Shown here: positions 1-7,644 of the stretch, piece after piece
How positions within the stretch are numbered: position 1 is the stretch's first letter
Layout: every line of letters starts with the position of its first letter
NCBI GenBank assembly: GCA_043730365.1
Contig: JAYTKJ010000483.1
Span: forward strand, 1 to 14,029
Source: VFZP01 sp043730365
GTDB taxonomy: Bacteria; Acidobacteriota; Terriglobia; Bryobacterales; Bryobacteraceae
Length of the DNA stretch: 14,029 nucleotides
Direction of reading: 5' to 3'
The notes under the pieces: model-generated
Told to the model about the DNA's origin: nothing
Seen by the model: only the letters and a program-made list of their open reading frames with translations
Database searches by the model: none
Position numbers and translations under genes: made by a program

Positions 1-3000
1 GTGGGATGGGCCTTGAGCGGCATAGCCGAAGTGCGCCGTACCTCCTCCACTCACGGATCGCCGAATTACGATGCTTCCGACCTGTTTGCTCTGGATGGAT
101 TGGAACTTATACCGTGCGCGGGCGCGGTGGCAGGCAGCTCACTCGCCAAAAGCCCAAGTTGCAAATACTCCGTCCCGCTCTTGACGGCTTACGCGACTCG
201 CGTCGAACAGTTTCACCGGATTGCATTCGATTCCAGACCTCCCGGGGGCGTCTGGTACTCCTGGGAGCCCTCCGGCGTTAAAAGAACATTCGCGCCATCC
301 GCCACGGCCAATAGTTGGCGGCTGTCACGGGTGGAAGATCCCCTAGGCAACGCAGTGGACTATGTGTATCGTCCGACGGCGGCGCCCGGCCCGGACTACA
401 TCGAAACGATCTCCTACAACCAAACGACGATTCGGTTTTATTGGGAGCCGCGGCCGGATCCGTATTCGTGGGGCAACGGAAAGAGCATGGTAGTTTGCCG
501 TTTCCGGTTGAAATCGGTTGCGGTCGAAGTGGAAGGCGCCATCGCGCGCGCCTACGGCATTTCCTATTCGCTGCATCCCACCTCTGGACGTTCCACGGTG
601 GCAAGCATTGTTACCTACGGTTCCAACGCTACGGTAAGCACCGGCGGCGCAGTTACCGGTGATTCTCATCCTCCGCTGTACCTCGAATATGACGAGGGCG
701 CCGATAGGAGCAGTTGGAGCGCCAGCGGCGAAGCGGCCGGAGCCGCGCCTGCGATCCCCAATCTGCGGGGCTCGGGCATCTACACGTACAACACCGTTGC
801 CGGGCGCGTGGGCCACCACCGCACCCTGCTCAGCGGCGACTTTGACGGCGACGGCCGTGCCGATGCGCTGCACCTCGGCGTGGCCGACAACGGCAACCGG
901 CCGGCGACTCTGACGTTGGACGTTCGTTTGGCCAGCCAGAGCTGGGCGAAAACGGTCGTTAACTTTCCAGCCCCTGGACACTGGGATTTCGTTGAGCCGC
1001 CCAGCGACGGGCGCGACAGTTTACTCAGAGCCTGGGTGGCCGATGTGAACGCCGATGGCCTCGACGATTTGATCCTCGTCGCCTGGCAAGCCGTAAACCA
1101 GCAGGTGCCCGAGGGTTCGCTCGAACTGTTGCTCGGGGTGGCATTATCCGAAGGCGGCGGAAGCTTCTCGAGTTCGGGTGTCTTCCAGCCCACCGGCTGG
1201 GTCACCTCGGGTGTGTGGCCCGGCAAAATCAATAAGGCGATTTTTCCTGAGCAGACACCGCATTGCGCTCCAGGCGATTTCAATGGTGACAGAAGATCGG
1301 ATTTCGCCTGCGTTTTCCAAGATGGTCTGAGCAAACAGTTTCTGGGAGTGGCCTACACGCGCCAGTCGGGAGGCTTTCAAATCTCAACCCCGATGCTAGT
1401 GGCTGACGACCCAGGAACGTTGGTGCCGGGTTCTCTGGTGCTGCCGTTTGAAACGCGAGCTATGGCCGTAGCAGACATGAACGGCGACGGCATGACGGAC
1501 ATCATGATTCTGGATCTGCGCCAAGCCGATGTTGCCGCCTGCGCGGCGCTCGGTGATCCCACGATGTTCCGGTCGACATGCGCGATCGGCTACGACTTGC
1601 TGGAGTTTCGTTCGGAAGGCCCGGTCATGGTGGCCCGACCGGCTATTCAAACGACTTGGCCCCGAACCGATTTCCTGCATGCGGCGCCCGGCTCTTTGCA
1701 CGCGGCGGACCTCGACGGGGACGGACGGGCCGACTTTGCTTACCTGCCCGGCTCGCTGGCCGGGCAGCGCAACCAGACTATACGGGAGATGAGAACCGCG
1801 CTCGTCATGGCCGACGGCTCGATCGGTTTCCCCACCGAGCAAACCCTGGCGACGGCTCTATCTTCAGTCCGTGTCGAGTATGGCTTCGGCGATGTGAACG
1901 GAGATGGCGCTACGGATATCTTGGTCGCCATGAAGCTGGCGCCCGGGGCGGGCGTGGGGTGCCCAGCGGCGGCATTCAACAGAGCGATCCTTACGCGGGT
2001 GATATCGAATGGTGACGGCACCTTTACGCTGCCGGCGCGTTGGGACGATTGCGGTAGTTCCCAGGTTGTGAATGAGCAGGCCTTCGCCTGGCCGCAAGTC
2101 GAGCTGTTCGATCAGATGATGACGGTTGGCGACACCGACGGCGATGGGCTCACGGACTTCCTCCTACCTATACAGATCAGCACCACACCAAATAATACGC
2201 TGTTGGGTGTTTATGACCGTACTTCGGCTCCGGCGCTCGACATGCGCCGGTGGATCTCCGCCGACGTTTCAGGCGAAGGCCGGGACGACTTGGTGTACGT
2301 GCTGGCGCACCAGACGCAAACCTCGGTACACCGGCGCGTCCTGCAGGCGGACGGCACCTATGTGGCCGGCTCCCGCTCGATTCTTCAGTTCGGCAATGTT
2401 GGCGGACGCACTTTCAAGTGGCTTGACGCCAATGGGGACGGCCGCGCTGACCTAGTGCACATCGAGTGCCCGGTCGGCCCGAACGGCACCGGCTGCAGCC
2501 TGCAATTTGACACGATGCTTGCCACAACCGGTGGGGATCTCCAGGGCGCGGTGACGCAGAGATTCAGCGCCTGGGTGGGCGCCGCCGCCACGATCCAATG
2601 GAATGCGGGGGATGTGGATGGCGACGGGAAAATCGACATCGTCGCTGTTGAGAGAGCCCGCAATGTGGCGACCGGAGTCGTGGAAACGTTCATCAAGGTA
2701 TACCAGTCCCGAGGGGATGGCAATTGGAGAGACGTGCCGCGATTCGGGCCGATTCCGCAAGCGGCGGGGCAGGACATCTCCGACGTGCTCAATTGGCGGG
2801 TGATCGACCTCGATGGAGACGGGCGGACGGATCTGTTGCACCTGAACACGGCCGGTACGGGTTATCGTTCATCGGCACTCCTTTCTCGGCCCGGCAACGC
2901 ATGGAAACAGGTCGAGACCACGGCGAACTTCCCGCCGATTCCGGGAGGTTGGCCTGTTGTGCCGGGCGGCGGAAGCGGCATTCGATGGCACGGGCTGGAT

Positions 3001-6000
3001 GTAAATGGCGACGGACGCATGGACTTGGTCCGCACACTCAAGACGGCCAGCGCGTTCATCGTACACACGTTGACGTCGATGGGTTCCGGCGTATGGTCGC
3101 AGGCGATTGCCGATGTCACCGCGGGAGCCCCAGCCGACGCCGCGACGTTCTTCGACCGCTTGGATTGGTACGCGCTCGATGCGAATGAAGACGGATCCGG
3201 CGATCTCGTACGCATCGACGGGTCCCTTGCCGGCGTTCGCATGACTGTGTTGCAGTCTCGCTCTGACGGCGAGTGGTCGTGGTTTGAAACACCCGTGGGT
3301 TCGCCCACTGAGATCGCAACCCCGAGCCGTCCTGATTGGCAATTTGCCGACCTCGCCGGCCGGGGCGTGCGCGCGCTGGTGCGCGTCGCCGGGCGCCCGG
3401 GTGGAACACTTCAAGTGGAACGTATTCAACTGGGCGAGCGGCGCGACTTGCTTACCCGCCTGTCCCGATCGGGGGCAACTTCTACGATCCTGTATCAAGC
3501 GTCGGCATTCTTTGCGGAGCCTGATCCGGCGCACGGCTGTGTGTTGCCGCTCGGCCTAGCTTTCCCGGTCGTGTCCAAGGTCACTATTTCAGAAGGCCGC
3601 AGCGGGAATCAAACGGAGATGAATCACGGGTACGCCTGCGGGCGCTATTCGCAGCAGATGCGCATGTTCCTGGGATGGACCGATCTGGTGGCGGGCATCC
3701 CGGCTGTGACGAACAGGCCGGCAGTGGAGAGCCGGAACAGATATACGCTGACCGATCAATGCTTCGCGCAGCCGAGCATGGCGGGGTTATACGCGGGCAA
3801 CCGGTACGTGGGTACTCGCCAAATCACCGCCTACAATTCGCCCGGCGCTTCTGCGCCGTTCAACTGCCTGCCGCTCTACACGCAGCGCGTGATGCACGAC
3901 AACCCGCAGTCTGACGCGATTGCGCTGAATTCAGCCACTTACTTCACCTACGATGAATTCGGCAATTTGGCAGGTGTTCTGGAAACGGGCCGTCCGGAAG
4001 TCACGGGCGACGAACGCTTTCACTCCCGAACGTTCAAGTCGAACACAGCCGACTACATCGTAAACTGCATTGGGTCCGAACAGCTCCATGCCGGGGAGGA
4101 CTCGGCAGGCAAAGTACTGCGCTCGGCCATACTCTGCTACGACGGGGATGCCACCTTCGCCTGCACGCAACCGCCCACGAAGGGTTTGATGACGCAGCAA
4201 CTGGACATTCGCGAGCAGGGCACACGCAAAACAGACTTTTTCTACGACACGCTCGGCAGCCTGGTTGGAGTGCGGGACGCCAACGGCCACGGAATTCAGG
4301 CTTTCCTCGATCCGGTGCAGCACATTTTTCCAATCTCATTCACCAATGCGCTGCAGCGCACGTCGATCGATCTGGAGTGGGACCGGCGTCAAGGTGTAAT
4401 TACGCGCCGCACGGACGCCAACGGCGCGGCAACCACCGTACAGTACGACGTGCTCGGACGCGCCAAGCGATTTGAATATCCAGGCGGCCGCGTGATCCTT
4501 CGGGATTTCATTTCGTGGGGCAATCCGGCCGACCAGCACGTTCTCGAAACGGTGCCGGACGGCAGCGCAGACGGGCTCTGGACACGCCAGTACTTGGATG
4601 GCCTGGGGCGCCCGTACCGGATCGAGCGCAAAGGCGCCTCGCCGGGCGAGAAATGGACACAACAGTTCGAATACAGCGATGATTCCGACCGACTGTACCG
4701 TTATTCGGACTGGTTCCAATTGGGCACCAGCAAACCAAGGTACCGCACCTTTACCTGGGATTCGGGCCTACGCGTGAGCTCTCAGCGGCTACCCGATGGA
4801 TCCATCTCCTCCTGGAGTTACGATACGGACGGCACGACCCTTACTACCAGATACGTTGATGAGGCCAGGCTGGCCCGCGAGCGCAAAAACGACGCTTACG
4901 GCCGGATTGTTCAGGCGCGCGAATTCGATGGGGCCGCAACTTTGGTCACTTCGTTCGCCTATGACGCCCGCGACCAGATCATCAGCGTCACGGATGCCAA
5001 CGGCAATCTCACCACCTACGAGTGGGACCTTCTAGGCCGCAATACCAAACTAACCGACCCGAACTTGGGTGTCCGCACCATGACGTATGACTTGGTAGGC
5101 AACCTCAGCAGCAGAACGGACGCGCGCAACCAGACGGTAACTTTCGTCTATGACGACTTGAACCGGCTGAAAACCAAGGTCTACCCCAACAACCAGACTG
5201 TCACGTGGAATTACGACGAAGCCGGCCACGGGCAAAGCAAAGACCGGTTGACCAGTATTCTCGATCGAACTAGCGCTGGTTGCCCCGGCGGAGTATCCGA
5301 AGACTACAACTACGACCAAATCGGCCGCCTCTCGACTTTTCGCAAATGCATCGAGGGGATGTCGCAGACGGTCGGCTTCGGCTACGATTCTATCGGACGC
5401 CGCGCGTCCATCACCTATCCCGACAACGAGGTGGTCACCCAAAGCTACGATGCCGCGGGACGGCTCGCTTCGGTTTCGGGTGTGATCGCCAACATAGAAT
5501 ATGACCCGTCGGGCCGGACCACGGCCGTCACGTTTGCGAACACCATCGTGGGAGAGTTTACCTACGACACCAGCCGCGAAATGATCTTGACCGAATCCTA
5601 CGGGGCTGCCGGGAGTAAGAGGGTGTACGGAGCCGAGTATGTGTATCGCGCCAACGGGTCTCTGTCGAGGTCCCGCCCGCTGGGAGGCGGCACGTTTACT
5701 CAGTTTACCTACGATGGCGCGGGCCGCCTGACCGGCACAACCGGAGCTACCAGACGGAACTGGACTTATGACGCTGCCGGCAACATGACAACCAACTCCT
5801 CTCTTGGCCAGTACACTTACCTGCCCCAGGGCCCCGCCGGTTGTGTTTCGAACACCGGTGCGGCACAACATTGCTCACAGCCCCACGCCGTCCGCACTGC
5901 GGGGCCGTACACGTTCCAGTACAACGCAAACGGGCTGGTGTCGATGCAAACCAATACCGTCACTCGCCAAGTGCGGAGTATCGATTGGGATGAGGACTCT

Positions 6001-7455
6001 CACCCGCTGGTTCTGCAGGATTTCGACGGAACTACGGTAATGTATGCGCACGACAGTTGGGGCCGAAGGGTAATCGAGAGGCGTGGACAGGATACCGTCC
6101 GTTTCTTCGGCGGCCTTGGAGAGCACTCGAGTTTGAGGGGCGCGACCAAGCATTACTTTGCCGGGCGGCTCCCCGCCGCTTCCGAGAATGCACGCACCCG
6201 CGTGTTTTACCACCTGGACCGCAGCGGTTCGACCCGTGCGGTCACGGCGTCCGACGGCCATGCTCTGGCGGGCTTTGACTACACGCCCTACGGCGGCACG
6301 GTTTTGCCTGCCGCGAACATCGAGCAGCGCTATAACGGCGAACTTGTTGACAACTCCGGCCTGATCTACCTGGGTGCAAGACTATACGACCCTGTCGTGG
6401 GCCGATTTCTTGCGCCGGACACGATTCTGCCTGATGCTCTCAATACGCAAGCGGCGAATCGCTACGCCTATGCGTACAACAACCCCGCCAGATTCACCGA
6501 TCCGAGCGGCCATCAGGCGATTGGCATCGGCGGGTCATTCCAGCCCGGGCCCGGAACGGCGCAGCTCGGCGGCTCATCCTTTGTACATTCGGTACTGCCA
6601 CCTTTGCCCGCTTTGAATCCGTTGAGCGGCGGCGGCGGTCTGGGCGCGCCGGCGACATTGAACTTTTCTCCGATGCCGGGTCGCGCCGGGGGCTCGGCGT
6701 ACAGCAACGGAGCAGGTTCATCCGGCGGCGATGACCACGTGTCCCTCGCGCTCACAATAGGCAGCGAGCTCTGGGACAACAAAATGGAAATAGTGTTCGG
6801 GGGCGTTACCGGTGCGTTGGAGGGGGTTCTGCCGGCCGGCTGGTTGCTGCCGTTTGATACCGTCCCGGAGCGGTTGAATTTCAGTCCCGATCAAGCGGCA
6901 TATTTCAACCTGAGCCGTGGGGCCGCTCTCTTTACCGTTGGAATCGGAGAAGTTACTGCCGGCGTTGACACCATGGTGGCCGGCGCAATACCCACGGTCG
7001 TCGGGGGAATTACCGTCGAGACCGGTGTAGGCGCACTCGTCTTCGCCGGCGGGGGCGCCATCGAGGCTACTGGGGCAGTGGTCGCCTTGGAAGGCGCGAC
7101 CGATGTCGTTGCCGGACTGGCGGTCCTCGCAAAGTCGGGGATTTACATCCTGCGGGATCGCAAAGGCGTGATCCGCTACATTGGCAGGACGAACGATTTC
7201 GACAGGCGGAAAATGGAGCACGCTGATGGGCCAAAGGCCAAGCCCAAAGGGCACTCCTTCAAGAAAATGTTCGAGGTAGATGATCTCGACATACAGCGTG
7301 GACTGGAGCAGATATTGTTGGAATTTTGCCCCACGTGCTTCTGGAACAACATTTCCAGTATGGCTGGCGACAACAAAAAGTTCATGTACCGTGTCATCCA
7401 AGCACTCGAGTGGGCCGCAAAGACTGGAAATCCGCTGCCCATACTGCTGAAGTAA
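1..7455 (+). CDS. SpvB/TcB-like RHS-repeat polymorphic toxin with C-terminal GIY-YIG domain, 5' partial
   Basis: This is an open frame of 2484 residues from the window edge to TAA. The first residues (VGWALSGI, then NYDASDLFALDGLEL) match the interior of an SpvB N-terminal domain, so the real start and any signal peptide lie upstream and the GTG at base 1 is only an internal Val. Order: SpvB-like part (about 1-240), 14 FG-GAP/VCBS loops (about 279-1125), a segment resembling the Tc-toxin TcdB middle domain (about 1150-1240), YD/RHS repeats (about 1317-2100), and the RHS core end with LGARLYDPVVGRFLAPD and DPSG at 2167-2170. A Gly/Pro-rich linker, a hydrophobic pretoxin stretch (about 2290-2379) and a GIY-YIG-like domain (2380-2484) follow. 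In Tc toxins the TcB/TcC RHS shell encloses and releases a cleaved C-terminal effector; the same role here is inference. No TcA-like gene is in the window. The target is unknown, but the C-terminus suggests nucleic acid. A cell-surface wall-associated protein is an alternative. Confidence 0.93.
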   Translation: MGWALSGIAEVRRTSSTHGSPNYDASDLFALDGLELIPCAGAVAGSSLAKSPSCKYSVPLLTAYATRVEQFHRIAFDSRPPGGVWYSWEPSGVKRTFAPSATANSWRLSRVEDPLGNAVDYVYRPTAAPGPDYIETISYNQTTIRFYWEPRPDPYSWGNGKSMVVCRFRLKSVAVEVEGAIARAYGISYSLHPTSGRSTVASIVTYGSNATVSTGGAVTGDSHPPLYLEYDEGADRSSWSASGEAAGAAPAIPNLRGSGIYTYNTVAGRVGHHRTLLSGDFDGDGRADALHLGVADNGNRPATLTLDVRLASQSWAKTVVNFPAPGHWDFVEPPSDGRDSLLRAWVADVNADGLDDLILVAWQAVNQQVPEGSLELLLGVALSEGGGSFSSSGVFQPTGWVTSGVWPGKINKAIFPEQTPHCAPGDFNGDRRSDFACVFQDGLSKQFLGVAYTRQSGGFQISTPMLVADDPGTLVPGSLVLPFETRAMAVADMNGDGMTDIMILDLRQADVAACAALGDPTMFRSTCAIGYDLLEFRSEGPVMVARPAIQTTWPRTDFLHAAPGSLHAADLDGDGRADFAYLPGSLAGQRNQTIREMRTALVMADGSIGFPTEQTLATALSSVRVEYGFGDVNGDGATDILVAMKLAPGAGVGCPAAAFNRAILTRVISNGDGTFTLPARWDDCGSSQVVNEQAFAWPQVELFDQMMTVGDTDGDGLTDFLLPIQISTTPNNTLLGVYDRTSAPALDMRRWISADVSGEGRDDLVYVLAHQTQTSVHRRVLQADGTYVAGSRSILQFGNVGGRTFKWLDANGDGRADLVHIECPVGPNGTGCSLQFDTMLATTGGDLQGAVTQRFSAWVGAAATIQWNAGDVDGDGKIDIVAVERARNVATGVVETFIKVYQSRGDGNWRDVPRFGPIPQAAGQDISDVLNWRVIDLDGDGRTDLLHLNTAGTGYRSSALLSRPGNAWKQVETTANFPPIPGGWPVVPGGGSGIRWHGLDVNGDGRMDLVRTLKTASAFIVHTLTSMGSGVWSQAIADVTAGAPADAATFFDRLDWYALDANEDGSGDLVRIDGSLAGVRMTVLQSRSDGEWSWFETPVGSPTEIATPSRPDWQFADLAGRGVRALVRVAGRPGGTLQVERIQLGERRDLLTRLSRSGATSTILYQASAFFAEPDPAHGCVLPLGLAFPVVSKVTISEGRSGNQTEMNHGYACGRYSQQMRMFLGWTDLVAGIPAVTNRPAVESRNRYTLTDQCFAQPSMAGLYAGNRYVGTRQITAYNSPGASAPFNCLPLYTQRVMHDNPQSDAIALNSATYFTYDEFGNLAGVLETGRPEVTGDERFHSRTFKSNTADYIVNCIGSEQLHAGEDSAGKVLRSAILCYDGDATFACTQPPTKGLMTQQLDIREQGTRKTDFFYDTLGSLVGVRDANGHGIQAFLDPVQHIFPISFTNALQRTSIDLEWDRRQGVITRRTDANGAATTVQYDVLGRAKRFEYPGGRVILRDFISWGNPADQHVLETVPDGSADGLWTRQYLDGLGRPYRIERKGASPGEKWTQQFEYSDDSDRLYRYSDWFQLGTSKPRYRTFTWDSGLRVSSQRLPDGSISSWSYDTDGTTLTTRYVDEARLARERKNDAYGRIVQAREFDGAATLVTSFAYDARDQIISVTDANGNLTTYEWDLLGRNTKLTDPNLGVRTMTYDLVGNLSSRTDARNQTVTFVYDDLNRLKTKVYPNNQTVTWNYDEAGHGQSKDRLTSILDRTSAGCPGGVSEDYNYDQIGRLSTFRKCIEGMSQTVGFGYDSIGRRASITYPDNEVVTQSYDAAGRLASVSGVIANIEYDPSGRTTAVTFANTIVGEFTYDTSREMILTESYGAAGSKRVYGAEYVYRANGSLSRSRPLGGGTFTQFTYDGAGRLTGTTGATRRNWTYDAAGNMTTNSSLGQYTYLPQGPAGCVSNTGAAQHCSQPHAVRTAGPYTFQYNANGLVSMQTNTVTRQVRSIDWDEDSHPLVLQDFDGTTVMYAHDSWGRRVIERRGQDTVRFFGGLGEHSSLRGATKHYFAGRLPAASENARTRVFYHLDRSGSTRAVTASDGHALAGFDYTPYGGTVLPAANIEQRYNGELVDNSGLIYLGARLYDPVVGRFLAPDTILPDALNTQAANRYAYAYNNPARFTDPSGHQAIGIGGSFQPGPGTAQLGGSSFVHSVLPPLPALNPLSGGGGLGAPATLNFSPMPGRAGGSAYSNGAGSSGGDDHVSLALTIGSELWDNKMEIVFGGVTGALEGVLPAGWLLPFDTVPERLNFSPDQAAYFNLSRGAALFTVGIGEVTAGVDTMVAGAIPTVVGGITVETGVGALVFAGGGAIEATGAVVALEGATDVVAGLAVLAKSGIYILRDRKGVIRYIGRTNDFDRRKMEHADGPKAKPKGHSFKKMFEVDDLDIQRGLEQILLEFCPTCFWNNISSMAGDNKKFMYRVIQALEWAAKTGNPLPILLK
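835..3390 (+). repeat. Array of 14 FG-GAP/VCBS calcium-loop repeats inside the RHS protein
   Basis: The translation contains 14 spaced copies of the loop D-x-[D/N]-x-D-G-x-x-D followed by a hydrophobic strand. Examples are DFDGDGRAD, DVNADGLDD, DMNGDGMTD, DLDGDGRAD, DTDGDGLTD, DVDGDGKID and DVNGDGRMD. Copy 8 (DVSGEGRDD) is altered and copy 14 (DLAGRGVRA) has lost most of the calcium ligands. In the family such repeats form beta-propeller blades that bind Ca2+; in TcB-like proteins the propeller is the docking and gating module. Fourteen blades would suggest two propellers or one extended one, which is inference. Confidence 0.85.
3949..6510 (+). repeat. YD/RHS repeat region ending in the RHS core signature
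   Basis: There are at least a dozen degenerate YD-x-x-G-R/N repeats, for example YDEFGN, YDVLGR, WDLLGR, YDLVGN, YDDLNR, YDQIGR, YDSIGR, YDAAGR, YDPSGR, YDGAGR and YDAAGN. The region closes with the conserved RHS-core end: YHLDRSGSTRAVT, then YLGARLYDPVVGRF, then YAYAYNNPARFTDPSG. In known TcC and Rhs proteins this region forms a hollow beta-strand shell, and the variable effector starts just after the DPxG motif. Confidence 0.9.
7138..7452 (+). other. GIY-YIG nuclease-like C-terminal toxin domain of the RHS protein
   Basis: Residues 2380-2484 begin GIYILRD, with YIG at 2393-2395 and the spacing typical of the GIY-YIG fold. Arg2402/Arg2403 lie on the following helix with His2407 after them, and Glu2436 in GLEQILLE fits the metal-binding Glu of the family. 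The domain sits at the very C-terminus after DPSG and a hydrophobic pretoxin stretch, where Rhs and Tc-like proteins carry their effector. All residues normally needed for catalysis appear to be present, so it is probably an active DNase or RNase; the substrate cannot be told from sequence. Confidence 0.75.
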
Positions 7456-7644
7456 GGGAGAACTCGGCGTTAGACTTTGGCGGGCAAGCTCGGCAAGCCG
7501 GACGCACTGACTCCTCAACGCAGCGAAAACGCAGCGAAAAACCCGCGGCTAGAAAAACAAGAATGCCTTTTGTTTTGATCTCCGTTTTAGTACCATTGAC
7601 TTACTCCTCTCCTCACCAAGTTCAACCCTTCCAGTCCAGCGGAG
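7456..7644. other. Convergent intergenic gap between the RHS gene and the CHAT gene
   Basis: These 189 bp separate the stop codons of two convergent genes. They hold a perfect tandem duplication of the 11-mer ACGCAGCGAAA (7518-7539) and a weak A/T-rich inverted repeat, AAAACAA at 7554-7560 against TTGTTTT at 7570-7576. The latter might help end transcription, but it is too GC-poor to call an intrinsic terminator. No immunity-gene ORF with a ribosome binding site is visible here. Confidence 0.6.

Noticed and set aside
7518..7539. Tandem 11-bp duplication as a start of a satellite or CRISPR-like array
   Set aside because: There are only two copies with no spacers; it is probably a simple slippage duplication.
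7554..7576. AAAACAA/TTGTTTT inverted repeat as an intrinsic terminator
   Set aside because: The stem has only one G-C pair, so a stable hairpin is unlikely.
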